A DNA stretch of 64,000 bases from Miltoncostaea sp050249835 (GTDB lineage: Bacteria; Actinomycetota; Thermoleophilia; Miltoncostaeales; Miltoncostaeaceae). Within the stretch, counting starts at the first letter, position 1, and each line of letters starts with the position of its first letter. The notes beneath the pieces were generated by a model, which saw nothing but the letters and a program-made list of their open reading frames with translations, was not told the origin of the DNA and did no database searches. Below are positions 25,107 through 32,845 of the stretch, one piece after another. The translations under genes and the position numbers were made by a program. Location of the stretch: the NCBI GenBank assembly GCA_050249835.1, contig JBFWPT010000004.1, forward strand, positions 62,001 to 126,000. Direction: 5' to 3'.

Positions 25107-25970
25107 CTACAACAGGCCGCACATCCGGGCGGTGTTGGGCCAGGGGGAGAAGCCGCGGCCGACGATCGCTTTCTCGGCGGTCCGCATCTGCTCCTCCTGG
25201 GTCCAGTTGTCGGCCGTGCCCTTGCGGGCGTAGAGCCCCGGCGAGTAGGTCTGCTGGAAGGTCCGGTCCATCTGCAGGCCGCCGTAGTAGCCGTTGCCCG
25301 TGTTGATGTCCCAGGTGCCGTGCGACTCGTGCTCGGCGATGCACATCAGCTCGTCGTAGTGCGGGATGCGCGCCGACAGGGGCCGCTCGTGGGGCCGGAC
25401 GCGCTCGCGACGGGCACCGAGCCAGGAGGCCACGGTGCGCCAGCGGGCGAGCTGGGCGACCCGCTCGGACCGGGTGGTCGCCTCCGGCAGCGGCGCGGGG
25501 CGGTCGACGCCCAGGCGCACCGCGCGGGCGACGGCCAGGGCGTGGGCGCGGTCGACGCGCGCCTGCAGGCCGCGACCCGCCGCCGGGACGGGGTGGGCGG
25601 GCCGCTCGTCCACCGCGGTGTCCGCCTCGGTGCGCTCGGCGAGGAACGCGACGACGGCGGCGAGGCGCTCCTCGCGACGCTCCATCACGTCGGTGCGGAC
25701 CGGCTCGGCGGCGCCGGCCGCGGCGGCGGGGGCGGGTGCCGGCGCGGGGGCCAGGCCCAGGCGCACCGAGTGGGCGCGGGCCTCGGCGGTCAGGTCGTCC
25801 ACGCGCGCCACCAGCTCGGGCGGGGCGGGCGCGGCGGCGGCGGGGGTCCCGGCCAGCGGCAGCGCGGCCGGGTCGCCGGGGGGCGGGGGGGTGGAGACGG
25901 CCGTGGTGCCCACCGCGTAGGTCATCGGCACCACGGTCAGCGCAAGGGCGAGCGAGACGAGCGACTTCAT
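25107..25970 (-). CDS. Rpf-like/transglycosylase-domain secreted protein
   Basis: 287 residues with a signal peptide (SLVSLALALTVVPMTYAVG), a long Ala/Pro/Arg-rich helical linker, and from about residue 210 a lysozyme-like domain: CIAEHESHGTWDINTGNGYY with the catalytic Glu, GGLQMDRTFQQTY, and a C-terminal MCGLL. This is the resuscitation-promoting-factor/transglycosylase-like fold of actinobacteria, expected to cut glycan strands and aid growth from dormancy. ATG at 25970 after AAAGG. A roughly 300-bp upstream region with a large hairpin may carry regulation. Confidence 0.85.
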   Translation of the reverse strand: MKSLVSLALALTVVPMTYAVGTTAVSTPPPPGDPAALPLAGTPAAAAPAPPELVARVDDLTAEARAHSVRLGLAPAPAPAPAAAAGAAEPVRTDVMERREERLAAVVAFLAERTEADTAVDERPAHPVPAAGRGLQARVDRAHALAVARAVRLGVDRPAPLPEATTRSERVAQLARWRTVASWLGARRERVRPHERPLSARIPHYDELMCIAEHESHGTWDINTGNGYYGGLQMDRTFQQTYSPGLYARKGTADNWTQEEQMRTAEKAIVGRGFSPWPNTARMCGLL

Positions 25971-26287
25971 TCCGGGCCTTTCGCCGGGGACGGGCCCGCG
26001 CGTGTCCCTGCACGGGAGCGGATCTCCGGGCGATGGGGCACCCCGGTCCGCGTCGCGGCCGGCCGGAGGGCACGTGGACCCGTCCGGCGATCGGCGTCAT
26101 GCCGTCCGCGAGGGGCGCGCCGCGTTGTCGCCGGAGTCGGCGGGGACGCGCCCGGCCGGGCATGGAAGCCCACTTCGGCCGGGCGCGCAAGTACCCGCGG
26201 GGCCGGGTCCGAAACACCAGAACCTGCTACGAGCGTTCTTTTCCTGCCTCCGCCGTCCCACCGGCGGGTTCACTAGAATCGCCGCCG
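25971..26287. other. 317-bp region upstream of the Rpf-like gene with a large hairpin
   Basis: No gene. A 12-bp perfect inverted repeat (26147-26158 with 26176-26187) encloses a smaller GGGC/GCCC stem. It could be a structured 5' leader of the minus-strand Rpf-like gene; rpf genes often carry the c-di-AMP (ydaO) riboswitch, but its conserved bases are not recognisable here. At the right end lies the divergent promoter at 26274. Confidence 0.35.
26274..26279 (+). promoter_or_regulatory. leaderless-type -10 box TAGAAT
   Basis: TAGAAT ends 8 bp before the GTG at 26288; the near-consensus box fixes the start of a frame that is open far upstream. Confidence 0.55.
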
Positions 26288-27277
26288 GTGGCCGACGACG
26301 ACGCCAGGGCACGCAGGGCGCGCTTCCTCCGGGAGCTCGCCGCCCGCGACCTCTACGACTGGTTCGGCATCCCGCCGGACGCCGGCGCCGACGCCATCCG
26401 GGAGGCCGCGGAGCGCAAGCGCAAGGAGCTCGCCGGCACCCCGATGCCCCAGAACAAGCGGGCCATCGAGAAGGCGTTCTGCGACCAGGGCGAGAAGGCG
26501 CTGCTGCGGCCCGACATCCGCCGCGAGTACGACGCGCTGCTGCAGGCGTCCCACACGCCGCGCCGCGCCCGGACGAGCGCCGACCGCGCCGTCGCCGAGC
26601 GCGAGGAGCGCCTGCGGGCGGCCCGCGACCGCATCGAGCACCACACCCCCGACGACGCCCGCCTCGCCCCGGGGGACGTGATGTTCCTGGGCGACGAGGC
26701 CGTCGAGGTCCAGCTCGCCGGCGAGCGTCGCGCCGCCGCCAAGCTCACGGACTTCGACGCCGTCCTCGCCGCCGCGCGCCAGGCGCGGGTAGCGGGCCAC
26801 GCCGTCGAGGCCCTGGCGCTGGCCGAGCGCGCCAACGCCATCCGGTCCACGGCGGGCACCCTGACCACCCTCGGCGCCGCGCGCCGGGACGTCGGCGACC
26901 TGGCCGGCAGCGAGGAGGCCCTGCGCCGCAGCGTCGCCACCCTCTCGACGGTCCGCGAGAACGCCCCCGGCTGGATCGCGCTGTCCGCCACCCTTCGCGC
27001 CCTCGGCGACCTGCAGGGCGCCGAGGACGCCGCGATGCGGGTGATCGAGGAGGACGACGAGGACCCGCACGGCTGGCACGCCCTCGCGATGGTGCTGAGC
27101 GACCGGGGCGAGACGATCCGGGCCGGCGACGCGTGGGAGCGGATGGCCGGCTTCGGCCTGGACGTCCCCGCCGCGCTCGCGGGGCTCCAGGTGCTCCGCA
27201 AGGACAGCCTCGCCCGCAACGACCTGCTCGGCGCCGCCAACATCGAGGACCGCCTGGCCCGGATCAGGCGGGGCTGA
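26288..27277 (+). CDS. TPR protein with degenerate J-domain-like N-terminus
   Basis: 329 residues. Residues 15-75 follow J-domain spacing (DLYDWFGIPPDAGADAIREA, then IEKAFCDQGEKALLRPDIRREYD), but the HPD loop needed to stimulate DnaK is absent. From about residue 150 there are several tetratricopeptide-like repeats (ALALAERANAIRSTAGTLTT; GDLAGSEEALRRSVA; GDLQGAEDAAMRVIEEDDED). It is probably a scaffold or adaptor rather than a co-chaperone. GTG at 26288 from the leaderless -10. The last 14 bp overlap the convergent peptidase gene. Confidence 0.65.
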   Translation: MADDDARARRARFLRELAARDLYDWFGIPPDAGADAIREAAERKRKELAGTPMPQNKRAIEKAFCDQGEKALLRPDIRREYDALLQASHTPRRARTSADRAVAEREERLRAARDRIEHHTPDDARLAPGDVMFLGDEAVEVQLAGERRAAAKLTDFDAVLAAARQARVAGHAVEALALAERANAIRSTAGTLTTLGAARRDVGDLAGSEEALRRSVATLSTVRENAPGWIALSATLRALGDLQGAEDAAMRVIEEDDEDPHGWHALAMVLSDRGETIRAGDAWERMAGFGLDVPAALAGLQVLRKDSLARNDLLGAANIEDRLARIRRG

Positions 27278-27974
27278 GCGCCTCCGGCGGCGCGCCCGCG
27301 CGCCATGCCGGGCCCCGGTGCAGCAGGCGGCCGTGGTCGCGCAGCCAGGCCCGGGCCGCATGGCCGCCGGGATCGACCCCGTCGAGCAGGGCCCAGAACG
27401 CGGGGGAGTGGTCGGGGCGCATGAGGTGGCAGACCTCGTGCGCGACCACCTGGTCGAGGACGGCCTCCGGCGCCAGCGCCAGCCGCCAGGAGAACGAGAG
27501 CCGCCCGGACGCGGAGCAGGATCCCCAGCGCGTCCGCGGGTCGCGGACGGTCACCCCGGCCACCGCGACCCCCAGGCGGGCGGCGAGGGCGCGCGAGCGC
27601 TCCCCCGTGAGGCGCAGCGCCTCGGCCCGGTACCAGCGCTCCACGCGGGCGTCGAGGTCGCCCGCCGGCACCAGCAGGTCGTCGCCGCGCTGCTCCGCGC
27701 GCCGACCGCGGTCCGCGCGCACCACCAGGCGGAGATCCCCGTCCAGCAGCGCCAGCCGGTCCCCGTCCGCGAGCGGCGCGGGGGGTGGCGACAGACGCGC
27801 CGTCTGCTCGGCCACCCAGCCCTCCTGCGCGCGCAGGAACGCCTCCACCCGGGACGCCGGGACCCGCGGCGGGACCGTCAGGCGGACGCCGGCGTCGGAC
27901 ACGCGCAGGGTCATGCGCCGCGCCCCCCGGTGCCGCACGACGTCGCAGGGGAAGGGGGTGAGGCGGCGCTGCAC
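27264..27974 (-). CDS. YgjP/UPF0758-type zinc metallopeptidase (SprT-like)
   Basis: 236 residues. The signature is VVAHEVCHLMRPDHSPAFWAL: HExxH plus a downstream His, as in YgjP-like M48 peptidases; the preceding TRWGSCSASGRLSFSWRL is equally diagnostic. Biological substrate unknown. GTG at 27974 chosen because TACCGT ends 6 bp before it, and because the residues upstream of it are Arg/Gly noise. Confidence 0.88.
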   Translation of the reverse strand: MQRRLTPFPCDVVRHRGARRMTLRVSDAGVRLTVPPRVPASRVEAFLRAQEGWVAEQTARLSPPPAPLADGDRLALLDGDLRLVVRADRGRRAEQRGDDLLVPAGDLDARVERWYRAEALRLTGERSRALAARLGVAVAGVTVRDPRTRWGSCSASGRLSFSWRLALAPEAVLDQVVAHEVCHLMRPDHSPAFWALLDGVDPGGHAARAWLRDHGRLLHRGPAWRAGAPPEALSPA

Positions 27975-27980
27975 CCCGCC

Positions 27981-27986
27981 ACGGTA
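27981..27986 (-). promoter_or_regulatory. leaderless-type -10 box TACCGT
   Basis: Ends 6 bp before the GTG at 27974 of the peptidase gene; 25 bp from the divergent box at 28012. Confidence 0.5.
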
Positions 27987-28011
27987 CCGGCCGCCGCGGG
28001 CGGCGCCGGAG

Positions 28012-28017
28012 TAGGGT
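28012..28017 (+). promoter_or_regulatory. leaderless-type -10 box TAGGGT ahead of the leader ORF
   Basis: Ends 7 bp before the GTG at 28025, which opens a 16-codon ORF rather than the PLD gene itself. Confidence 0.5.
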
Positions 28018-28024
28018 CGCACCG

Positions 28025-28075
28025 GTGCCCGTCGTGACCACCGGACCGCCACTCCCGCGAGGCGACGCCCCGTGA
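28025..28075 (+). CDS. putative 16-aa leader peptide coupled to the PLD gene
   Basis: The leaderless-type box points to this GTG. It encodes VPVVTTGPPLPRGDAP and stops at a TGA that overlaps the GTG of the next gene (GTGA at 28072). The Pro-rich peptide could stall ribosomes or simply deliver them to the downstream start. Not proven to be translated. Confidence 0.4.
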   Translation: MPVVTTGPPLPRGDAP

Positions 28076-29361
28076 ACCGGCGCTGGCCCGCGGGCATCCT
28101 GGCCGCCGCCGCCCTCTGGTACGCGAGCGACTCCCTGCGCCACCGGCGCGAGGGCGGCCACGGCTACACGATCGACGACCCGCCGGACGTGGCCGGGGAG
28201 GGCTTCCTGCGGGCCGCGGAGAGCCTCACCCAGGCGCCCGTCACCCACGGCAACAGCGCGGAGCTGCTCGTGAACGGCGACCGCATCTTCCCGGCCTTCA
28301 TCGAGACGATCGCGTCCGCGCAGCGCACCGTGAACCTCCTCACCTACGTCTACTGGGAGGGCGCGATCGGCGAGGAGGTCGCCGACGCGGTCTGCGAGCG
28401 CGCGACCGCGGGGGTCACCTGCCGCGTGCTGCTCGACGCGGTCGGCGCCGTGAGGATGGACGAGGCCCTCATCGAGAAGATGGAGGAGTGCGGCGTGCAG
28501 GTGCGGCGCTTCCGGCCGCCCAAGCCCTACGCCCTGCGGCGCGTCAACAACCGCACCCATCGCAAGGTGCTGGTGGTGGACGGCCGCGTCGGCCTGACCG
28601 GCGGCGTCGGGATCGCCGACGAGTGGACCGGGGACGCCCAGGACCCCGACCACTGGCGCGACACCCATCTGCGCGTGCGCGGGCCGGTGGTGCGCGGGCT
28701 GCAGGGCGCGTTCGCCGAGAACTGGCTCGAGGCGACCGGCGAGGTGATCGCCGGCGACGACGACCTGCCGCTCCTGGAGCCGGCGGCGGACGGCGACCTC
28801 GGGGACCCCGGCGGCACCATGCAGGTCATCCGCTCCACCGCCGGGGTGGGGGACACGAACGCGGAGACCCTCTACTACCTGGCGATCGCCGCCGCCCGCC
28901 GCTCCATCGATCTCACGTCCGCCTACTTCGCGCCCCGCCCGGCGTTCCTCGGCGCGCTGGCCGGGGCGGCGCGCCGGGGGGTCGCGGTGCGGGTGCTGGT
29001 GCCCGGGGAGCACATCGACAAGGACGTCGTGCGGCACGCCGGCCGCGCGACCTACGGCGAGCTGCTGCGCGCCGGGGTGCGGGTGTTCGAGTACGGCCCC
29101 ACGATGCTCCACGCCAAGACGCTGGTCGTGGACGGGGTCTGGTCGTCGATCGGCTCGGTCAACTTCGACAACCGCTCGTTCCAGCTCAACGACGAGGCCG
29201 TCCTGGCGGCCCAGGACCGGCATCTGGCGGAGCGGCTCACGGAGGTCTTCGCCCGCGACCTCGATGTGTCCCGCGAGATCACGCTGGAGGAGTGGTCCTC
29301 CCGGCCGCTGCACGAGCGCGGCCGCGAGGTCGCCTCGCGCCTGCTGCGCCGGGAGCTGTGA
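28072..29361 (+). CDS. phospholipase D-family protein, cardiolipin synthase-like
   Basis: 429 residues with an N-terminal hydrophobic anchor (GILAAAALWYA) and two HKD motifs: THRKVLVVDGRVGLTGG (about 161-177) and LHAKTLVVDGVWSSIGS (about 344-360). Both carry the His, Lys and Asp/Gly pattern of active PLD enzymes, and the spacing fits bacterial cardiolipin synthases that join two phosphatidylglycerols. The GTG at 28072 overlaps the stop of the leader ORF; GCGAGG lies upstream. Confidence 0.9.
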   Translation: MNRRWPAGILAAAALWYASDSLRHRREGGHGYTIDDPPDVAGEGFLRAAESLTQAPVTHGNSAELLVNGDRIFPAFIETIASAQRTVNLLTYVYWEGAIGEEVADAVCERATAGVTCRVLLDAVGAVRMDEALIEKMEECGVQVRRFRPPKPYALRRVNNRTHRKVLVVDGRVGLTGGVGIADEWTGDAQDPDHWRDTHLRVRGPVVRGLQGAFAENWLEATGEVIAGDDDLPLLEPAADGDLGDPGGTMQVIRSTAGVGDTNAETLYYLAIAAARRSIDLTSAYFAPRPAFLGALAGAARRGVAVRVLVPGEHIDKDVVRHAGRATYGELLRAGVRVFEYGPTMLHAKTLVVDGVWSSIGSVNFDNRSFQLNDEAVLAAQDRHLAERLTEVFARDLDVSREITLEEWSSRPLHERGREVASRLLRREL

Positions 29362-29435
29362 CGACGGACCCCGTGGCCCGGCGCCGGGGCGGCCCGTAGG
29401 CTGTCCCCACCACGAACCCCGGAGGAGCGACGGCC

Positions 29436-29630
29436 ATGGACATCGACAAGATCACCGAGCAGGCCAAGCAGATCATCGAGGACCGCGGCGGCATGGACGC
29501 CCTCAAGGACGACGCGATGGAGCTGAAGGACATCGCGACGGGCGAGGGCAGCCTCACCGACAAGGCGAAGGCCGCCGTCGAGGCGATCAAGGACGCGGGC
29601 GCCCCCGGGGAGGAGACCCCGAAGGCCTGA
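29436..29630 (+). CDS. small helical protein, MT0933-like antitoxin family type
   Basis: 64 residues, Lys/Asp/Ala-rich amphipathic helices (DKITEQAKQIIEDRGG; TDKAKAAVEAIKDAG), resembling the MT0933/Rv0909 small antitoxin family of actinobacteria. No toxin gene follows, so antitoxin function is doubtful; a stress-type CsbD-like role is possible. ATG at 29436 after GGAGGAG; TAGGCT at 29397-29402 is a likely -10 box, here with a normal leader. Confidence 0.6.
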   Translation: MDIDKITEQAKQIIEDRGGMDALKDDAMELKDIATGEGSLTDKAKAAVEAIKDAGAPGEETPKA

Positions 29631-29668
29631 CGGGCGTGACGCGGGTCCCGGCGGCCGCCGGGACCCGC

Positions 29669-30100
29669 TCAGCTCCGCAGCTCGGAGGCGGGCAGGTCGT
29701 CGGGGAGCGGGACCTCCTGGGGCGTCCCGCCCTCGTGGTCGTCCCAGCCCCGGTAGGCCGTCGCGTCGCGGCCGTTGTGCTCGCCCATCCCGCCCAGGGC
29801 GACGACGCTGACCACGCCGGGGCCGAGGTTGACGACCTGGCGCCGGACGTCGGGCGCGACGCGCATCAGCTCCCCGGCGGCCACGTCGCGCGCGCCGTCG
29901 TCGAGCTGCACCGTGAGGGTGCCCTGGAGGACGATGTAGACCTCCTCCTGCTCGGCGTGCACGTGGATGCGCCCGCGCTCGCCGGGGCGCAGCACCATGT
30001 GGTTGATGCCGAAGGAGGTGACGCCGAGCGCCCGGCGCAGCGAGGTGAACCGCTCGGGGGCGTCGTGGTCGAGGCTGGTGACGGAGACTCCGGATTCCAT
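29669..30100 (-). CDS. cupin-domain protein
   Basis: 143 residues, single conserved beta-barrel. Motif 1 is RPGERGRIHVHAEQEEVYIV (His, His, Glu metal ligands) and motif 2 contains AAGELMRVAPDVRRQVVN. A metal-binding small-molecule sensor or enzyme; function unknown. Leaderless -10 TAGGGT lies 6 bp before the ATG. Divergent from metX, with the two promoters nearly touching. Confidence 0.85.
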   Translation of the reverse strand: MESGVSVTSLDHDAPERFTSLRRALGVTSFGINHMVLRPGERGRIHVHAEQEEVYIVLQGTLTVQLDDGARDVAAGELMRVAPDVRRQVVNLGPGVVSVVALGGMGEHNGRDATAYRGWDDHEGGTPQEVPLPDDLPASELRS

Positions 30101-30106
30101 GGCCGG

Positions 30107-30112
30107 ACCCTA
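30107..30112 (-). promoter_or_regulatory. leaderless-type -10 box TAGGGT for the cupin gene
   Basis: Ends 6 bp before the ATG at 30100; it lies 7 bp from the metX -35 box, so RNA polymerases would compete. Confidence 0.55.
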
Positions 30113-30119
30113 CCGGGGT

Positions 30120-30149
30120 TTGACACCCGGGGGTGCCCCTCACTAGCGT
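30120..30149 (+). promoter_or_regulatory. metX promoter: TTGACA, 18-bp spacer, TAGCGT
   Basis: A perfect -35 hexamer at 30120-30125 and TAGCGT at 30144-30149, ending 9 bp before the GTG start; the clearest full promoter in the window. Confidence 0.75.
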
Positions 30150-30158
30150 GGCGCGGCC

Positions 30159-31301
30159 GTGGGGGCTTCCGTCGGACGCGTCGAGACCGAGAGCGCCGTC
30201 CTGTTCACCCCGGACCGGCCGCTCGTGCTCGACTCCGGGGCGTCCATCGCCCCGGTCGAGGTGGCCTACGAGACCTACGGCGCGCTGGACGACGACGCCG
30301 GCAACGCGATCGTCATCTGCCACGCGCTGACCGGCGACGCGCACGCCGCCGGGTGGCACGACGGGGCGGCGAAGCCGGGCTGGTGGGACGGCATCGTGGG
30401 CCCCGGCCGGCCGCTCGACACGGACCGCTACTTCGTCGTCTGCTCCAACCTGCTCGGCGGCTGCATGGGGACCACGGGGCCCTCCTCCACGGACCCGTCC
30501 ACCGGCCGCCCCTACGGCCTGCGGTTCCCGCTGTTCACGGTCTCCGACCTCGTCCGCGTCCACCGGGCGCTGATGGCGCACCTCGGCATCGCCCGGCCGC
30601 TCGCGGCGGTCGGCGGCTCGCTCGGCGGCATGCAGGTGCTCCAGTGGGCGCTCGACGCGCCGGGGGAGCTCGGGGCGGCCGTCGTCATCTGCGCCAGCAG
30701 CCGCCTCTCGGCCCAGAACATCGCGTTCTCGGCCGTGGCGCGCGAGGCGATCATGGGGGATCCGGACTTCCGTGGCGGCGACTACTACGGCGGCGGCCCC
30801 CGCCCGGACCGCGGCCTCGCCACCGCGCGCATGCTGGCGCACATCACCTACCTCTCCGTGGAGTCGATGCGCTCCAAGTTCGGGCGGCGGCTGCAGGACA
30901 GCGACACCCCGCGCTTCGGCTTCGACATCGACTTCCAGGTGGAGAGCTACCTGCGCCACCAGGGCGAGTCGTTCCTGCGGCGCTTCGACGCGAACTCGTA
31001 CCTGTACCTCACGCGCGTGATGGACTACTTCGACGCCTTCGCCGACCCCGTGGCGACGGCGCGGGCGCTGGACGGCACGCCGACCCGGTTCCTGGTCGTG
31101 TCCTTCGACAGCGACTGGCGTTTCGACACCGCCCACTCGCGGCAGATCGTGCGCGAGCTGGCGGCGCACGGCGCGCCGGTGACGTTCCGCGAGGTCGCCT
31201 CCCCGCACGGGCACGACTCCTTCCTGATGGACATCCCCGACTACCACCGCACCGTCGCCGGGTTCCTGCGGCGGGTGCACCGCGAGGCCGGCCGCCCGTG
31301 A
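30159..31301 (+). CDS. metX: homoserine O-acetyltransferase
   Basis: 380-residue alpha/beta-hydrolase-fold enzyme that acylates homoserine, the first committed step of methionine synthesis. Visible: LVLDSGASIAPVEVAYETYG, NAIVICHALTGDAHAAG, the nucleophile elbow AVGGSLGGMQVLQWA (Ser about 149), and a C-terminal PHGHDSFLM with the catalytic His. Length and motifs fit MetX closely. The GTG at 30159 lies behind a strong promoter. Its stop overlaps metW (GTGA), the standard metX-metW pair. Acetyl versus succinyl specificity is not certain from sequence. Confidence 0.93.
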   Translation: MGASVGRVETESAVLFTPDRPLVLDSGASIAPVEVAYETYGALDDDAGNAIVICHALTGDAHAAGWHDGAAKPGWWDGIVGPGRPLDTDRYFVVCSNLLGGCMGTTGPSSTDPSTGRPYGLRFPLFTVSDLVRVHRALMAHLGIARPLAAVGGSLGGMQVLQWALDAPGELGAAVVICASSRLSAQNIAFSAVAREAIMGDPDFRGGDYYGGGPRPDRGLATARMLAHITYLSVESMRSKFGRRLQDSDTPRFGFDIDFQVESYLRHQGESFLRRFDANSYLYLTRVMDYFDAFADPVATARALDGTPTRFLVVSFDSDWRFDTAHSRQIVRELAAHGAPVTFREVASPHGHDSFLMDIPDYHRTVAGFLRRVHREAGRP

Positions 31302-31894
31302 GGCCGGACCTGCAGGTGGTGTCCGAGCTGATCCCGCCCGGCTCCGGGGTGCTCGACCTGGGCTGCGGCCCGGGGGACCTGCTGGCCGAGCTGATCCACA
31401 CGCGCGGGTGCCGCGGGCAGGGGGTGGAGCGCTCGCCCGAGGCCTTCCACGCCTGCGTGGTGCGGGGCATCCCGGTGGTGCAGGCGGACATCGACGACGG
31501 CCTGCCCGACTTCGACGACGGGTCGTACGACGTCGTGGTGCTGTCGCAGACGCTGCAGGCCACCCGGCGCCCGGTCCCGGTGCTGCGGGAGATGATGCGG
31601 GTGGGCCGGGTGGGGATCGTCTCGTTCCCCAACTTCGGCTACTGGCGCCTGCGGCTCGACCTGGGGCTGCGCGGGCGGATGCCGGTGAGCCGGACCCTCC
31701 CGTACGCCTGGTACGAGACGCCGAACATCCACCTCTGCACGCTCCGCGACTTCGAGGCCCTGGCGGCCGCCGAGGGGCTGCGCGTGGACCGCCGGACGCT
31801 GCTGCGTCCGGACGGCCGGGCGGCGCCGCCGCGCGCCGGACGCCGGCCGAACCTGCTGGCCGCGGGCGCGGTCTACCGGCTGACGCGGGAGTAG
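31298..31894 (+). CDS. metW: methionine biosynthesis protein MetW
   Basis: 198 residues, methyltransferase fold. It begins RPDLQVVSELIPPGSGVLDL and has GCGPGDLLAEL (SAM loop), the characteristic VLSQTLQATRRP and FPNFGYWRLRL, both typical of MetW. It partners MetX in homoserine acylation. GTG overlaps the metX stop. Confidence 0.93.
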   Translation: MRPDLQVVSELIPPGSGVLDLGCGPGDLLAELIHTRGCRGQGVERSPEAFHACVVRGIPVVQADIDDGLPDFDDGSYDVVVLSQTLQATRRPVPVLREMMRVGRVGIVSFPNFGYWRLRLDLGLRGRMPVSRTLPYAWYETPNIHLCTLRDFEALAAAEGLRVDRRTLLRPDGRAAPPRAGRRPNLLAAGAVYRLTRE

Positions 31895-31900
31895 CCGGGC

Positions 31901-32845
31901 GTGGACTCCGTTCACGGCTTCGTCGACGCCCTCGAGGCGTTCGCGGACCGGGTGGCGGAGGTCAACTGGGGGTTCCTCACCGCGGCGGTCGCGTTCAGCC
32001 TCGCCAACATCCTCCTGCGCTGCCGCGCCTGGCAGGTGATCCTGCGGACGGCCGTGCCGGGGGAGCGGTTCCGCTACCGGTCGGTGTTCGGCTCCTACTT
32101 CGGCGGCGTCGCCGTCAACGCGGTCATCCCGGCCCGCGTCGGCGACGTCGTGAAGATGTTCCTGGTGCGGCGCGGGGCGCCGACGGCCCGCTACCCGACG
32201 CTCGTCGGCACCCTGGTGGCCGAGACGACCTTCGACTTCTTCGTCGCGGGCGCGATCCTCACGTGGGCGCTGTGGGCGGGGGTCCTGCCCGGCGTGCGCC
32301 TGCCGGACCTGAACGCGTTCGACATCTCGCTGGCCGCCCGGCACCCCTGGATCACGCTCGCGGCCTGCCTGGTCCTGCTGGTGCTGATCCTGTTCGGCAT
32401 CCGGCGCATCCGCCGCTTCTGGCAGCAGTTCGGCCAGGGCCTCGCCATCTTCCGGCGGCCGGGTCGGTACTTCACCCAGGTCGTGCCGCTGCAGGCCGTC
32501 GGCTGGGGCTGCCGGCTCGCGGGAGCGGCCTGCTTCCTCGAGGCGTACAACATCCCGGCGAGCCTGGAGGCGGCGCTGGTGGTGCAGGCGGCGGGGAGCC
32601 TCTCCGGCCTGCTGCCGGCCACCCCCGGCGGCCTGGGCCCGAAGCAGGCGCTGCTCGTGGTGATGCTCGCGGGCACGGCGGGCCGCACCGACGTCCTCGC
32701 GTTCAGCGTGGGGATGGAGCTCACCCTGATGGTGGTCAACCTCGCCATCGGGTTCACCTGCATCCTGCTGATGGTGCGGAGCCTGCGCTTCCGCGAGCTC
32801 ATCCGCCGCGCGCGGGCCGACGAGGCGGACCCCGCCGGCGGTTAG
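31901..32845 (+). CDS. YbhN/LPG-synthase-TM-type (UPF0104) membrane protein
   Basis: 314 residues with seven or eight membrane helices. NAVIPARVGDVVKMFLVRR and SLSGLLPATPGGLGPKQALL are the two conserved loops of the YbhN/AglD family, related to the flippase half of MprF. It probably moves or senses a lipid-linked compound. GTG at 31901, 6 bp after metW, so possibly co-transcribed. The stop shares TTAG with the convergent protease gene. Confidence 0.88.
   Translation: MDSVHGFVDALEAFADRVAEVNWGFLTAAVAFSLANILLRCRAWQVILRTAVPGERFRYRSVFGSYFGGVAVNAVIPARVGDVVKMFLVRRGAPTARYPTLVGTLVAETTFDFFVAGAILTWALWAGVLPGVRLPDLNAFDISLAARHPWITLAACLVLLVLILFGIRRIRRFWQQFGQGLAIFRRPGRYFTQVVPLQAVGWGCRLAGAACFLEAYNIPASLEAALVVQAAGSLSGLLPATPGGLGPKQALLVVMLAGTAGRTDVLAFSVGMELTLMVVNLAIGFTCILLMVRSLRFRELIRRARADEADPAGG

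Noticed and set aside
25971..26280. ydaO (c-di-AMP) riboswitch before the Rpf-like gene
   Set aside because: Expected by analogy, but I could not find its conserved sequence blocks; left as an unidentified leader.
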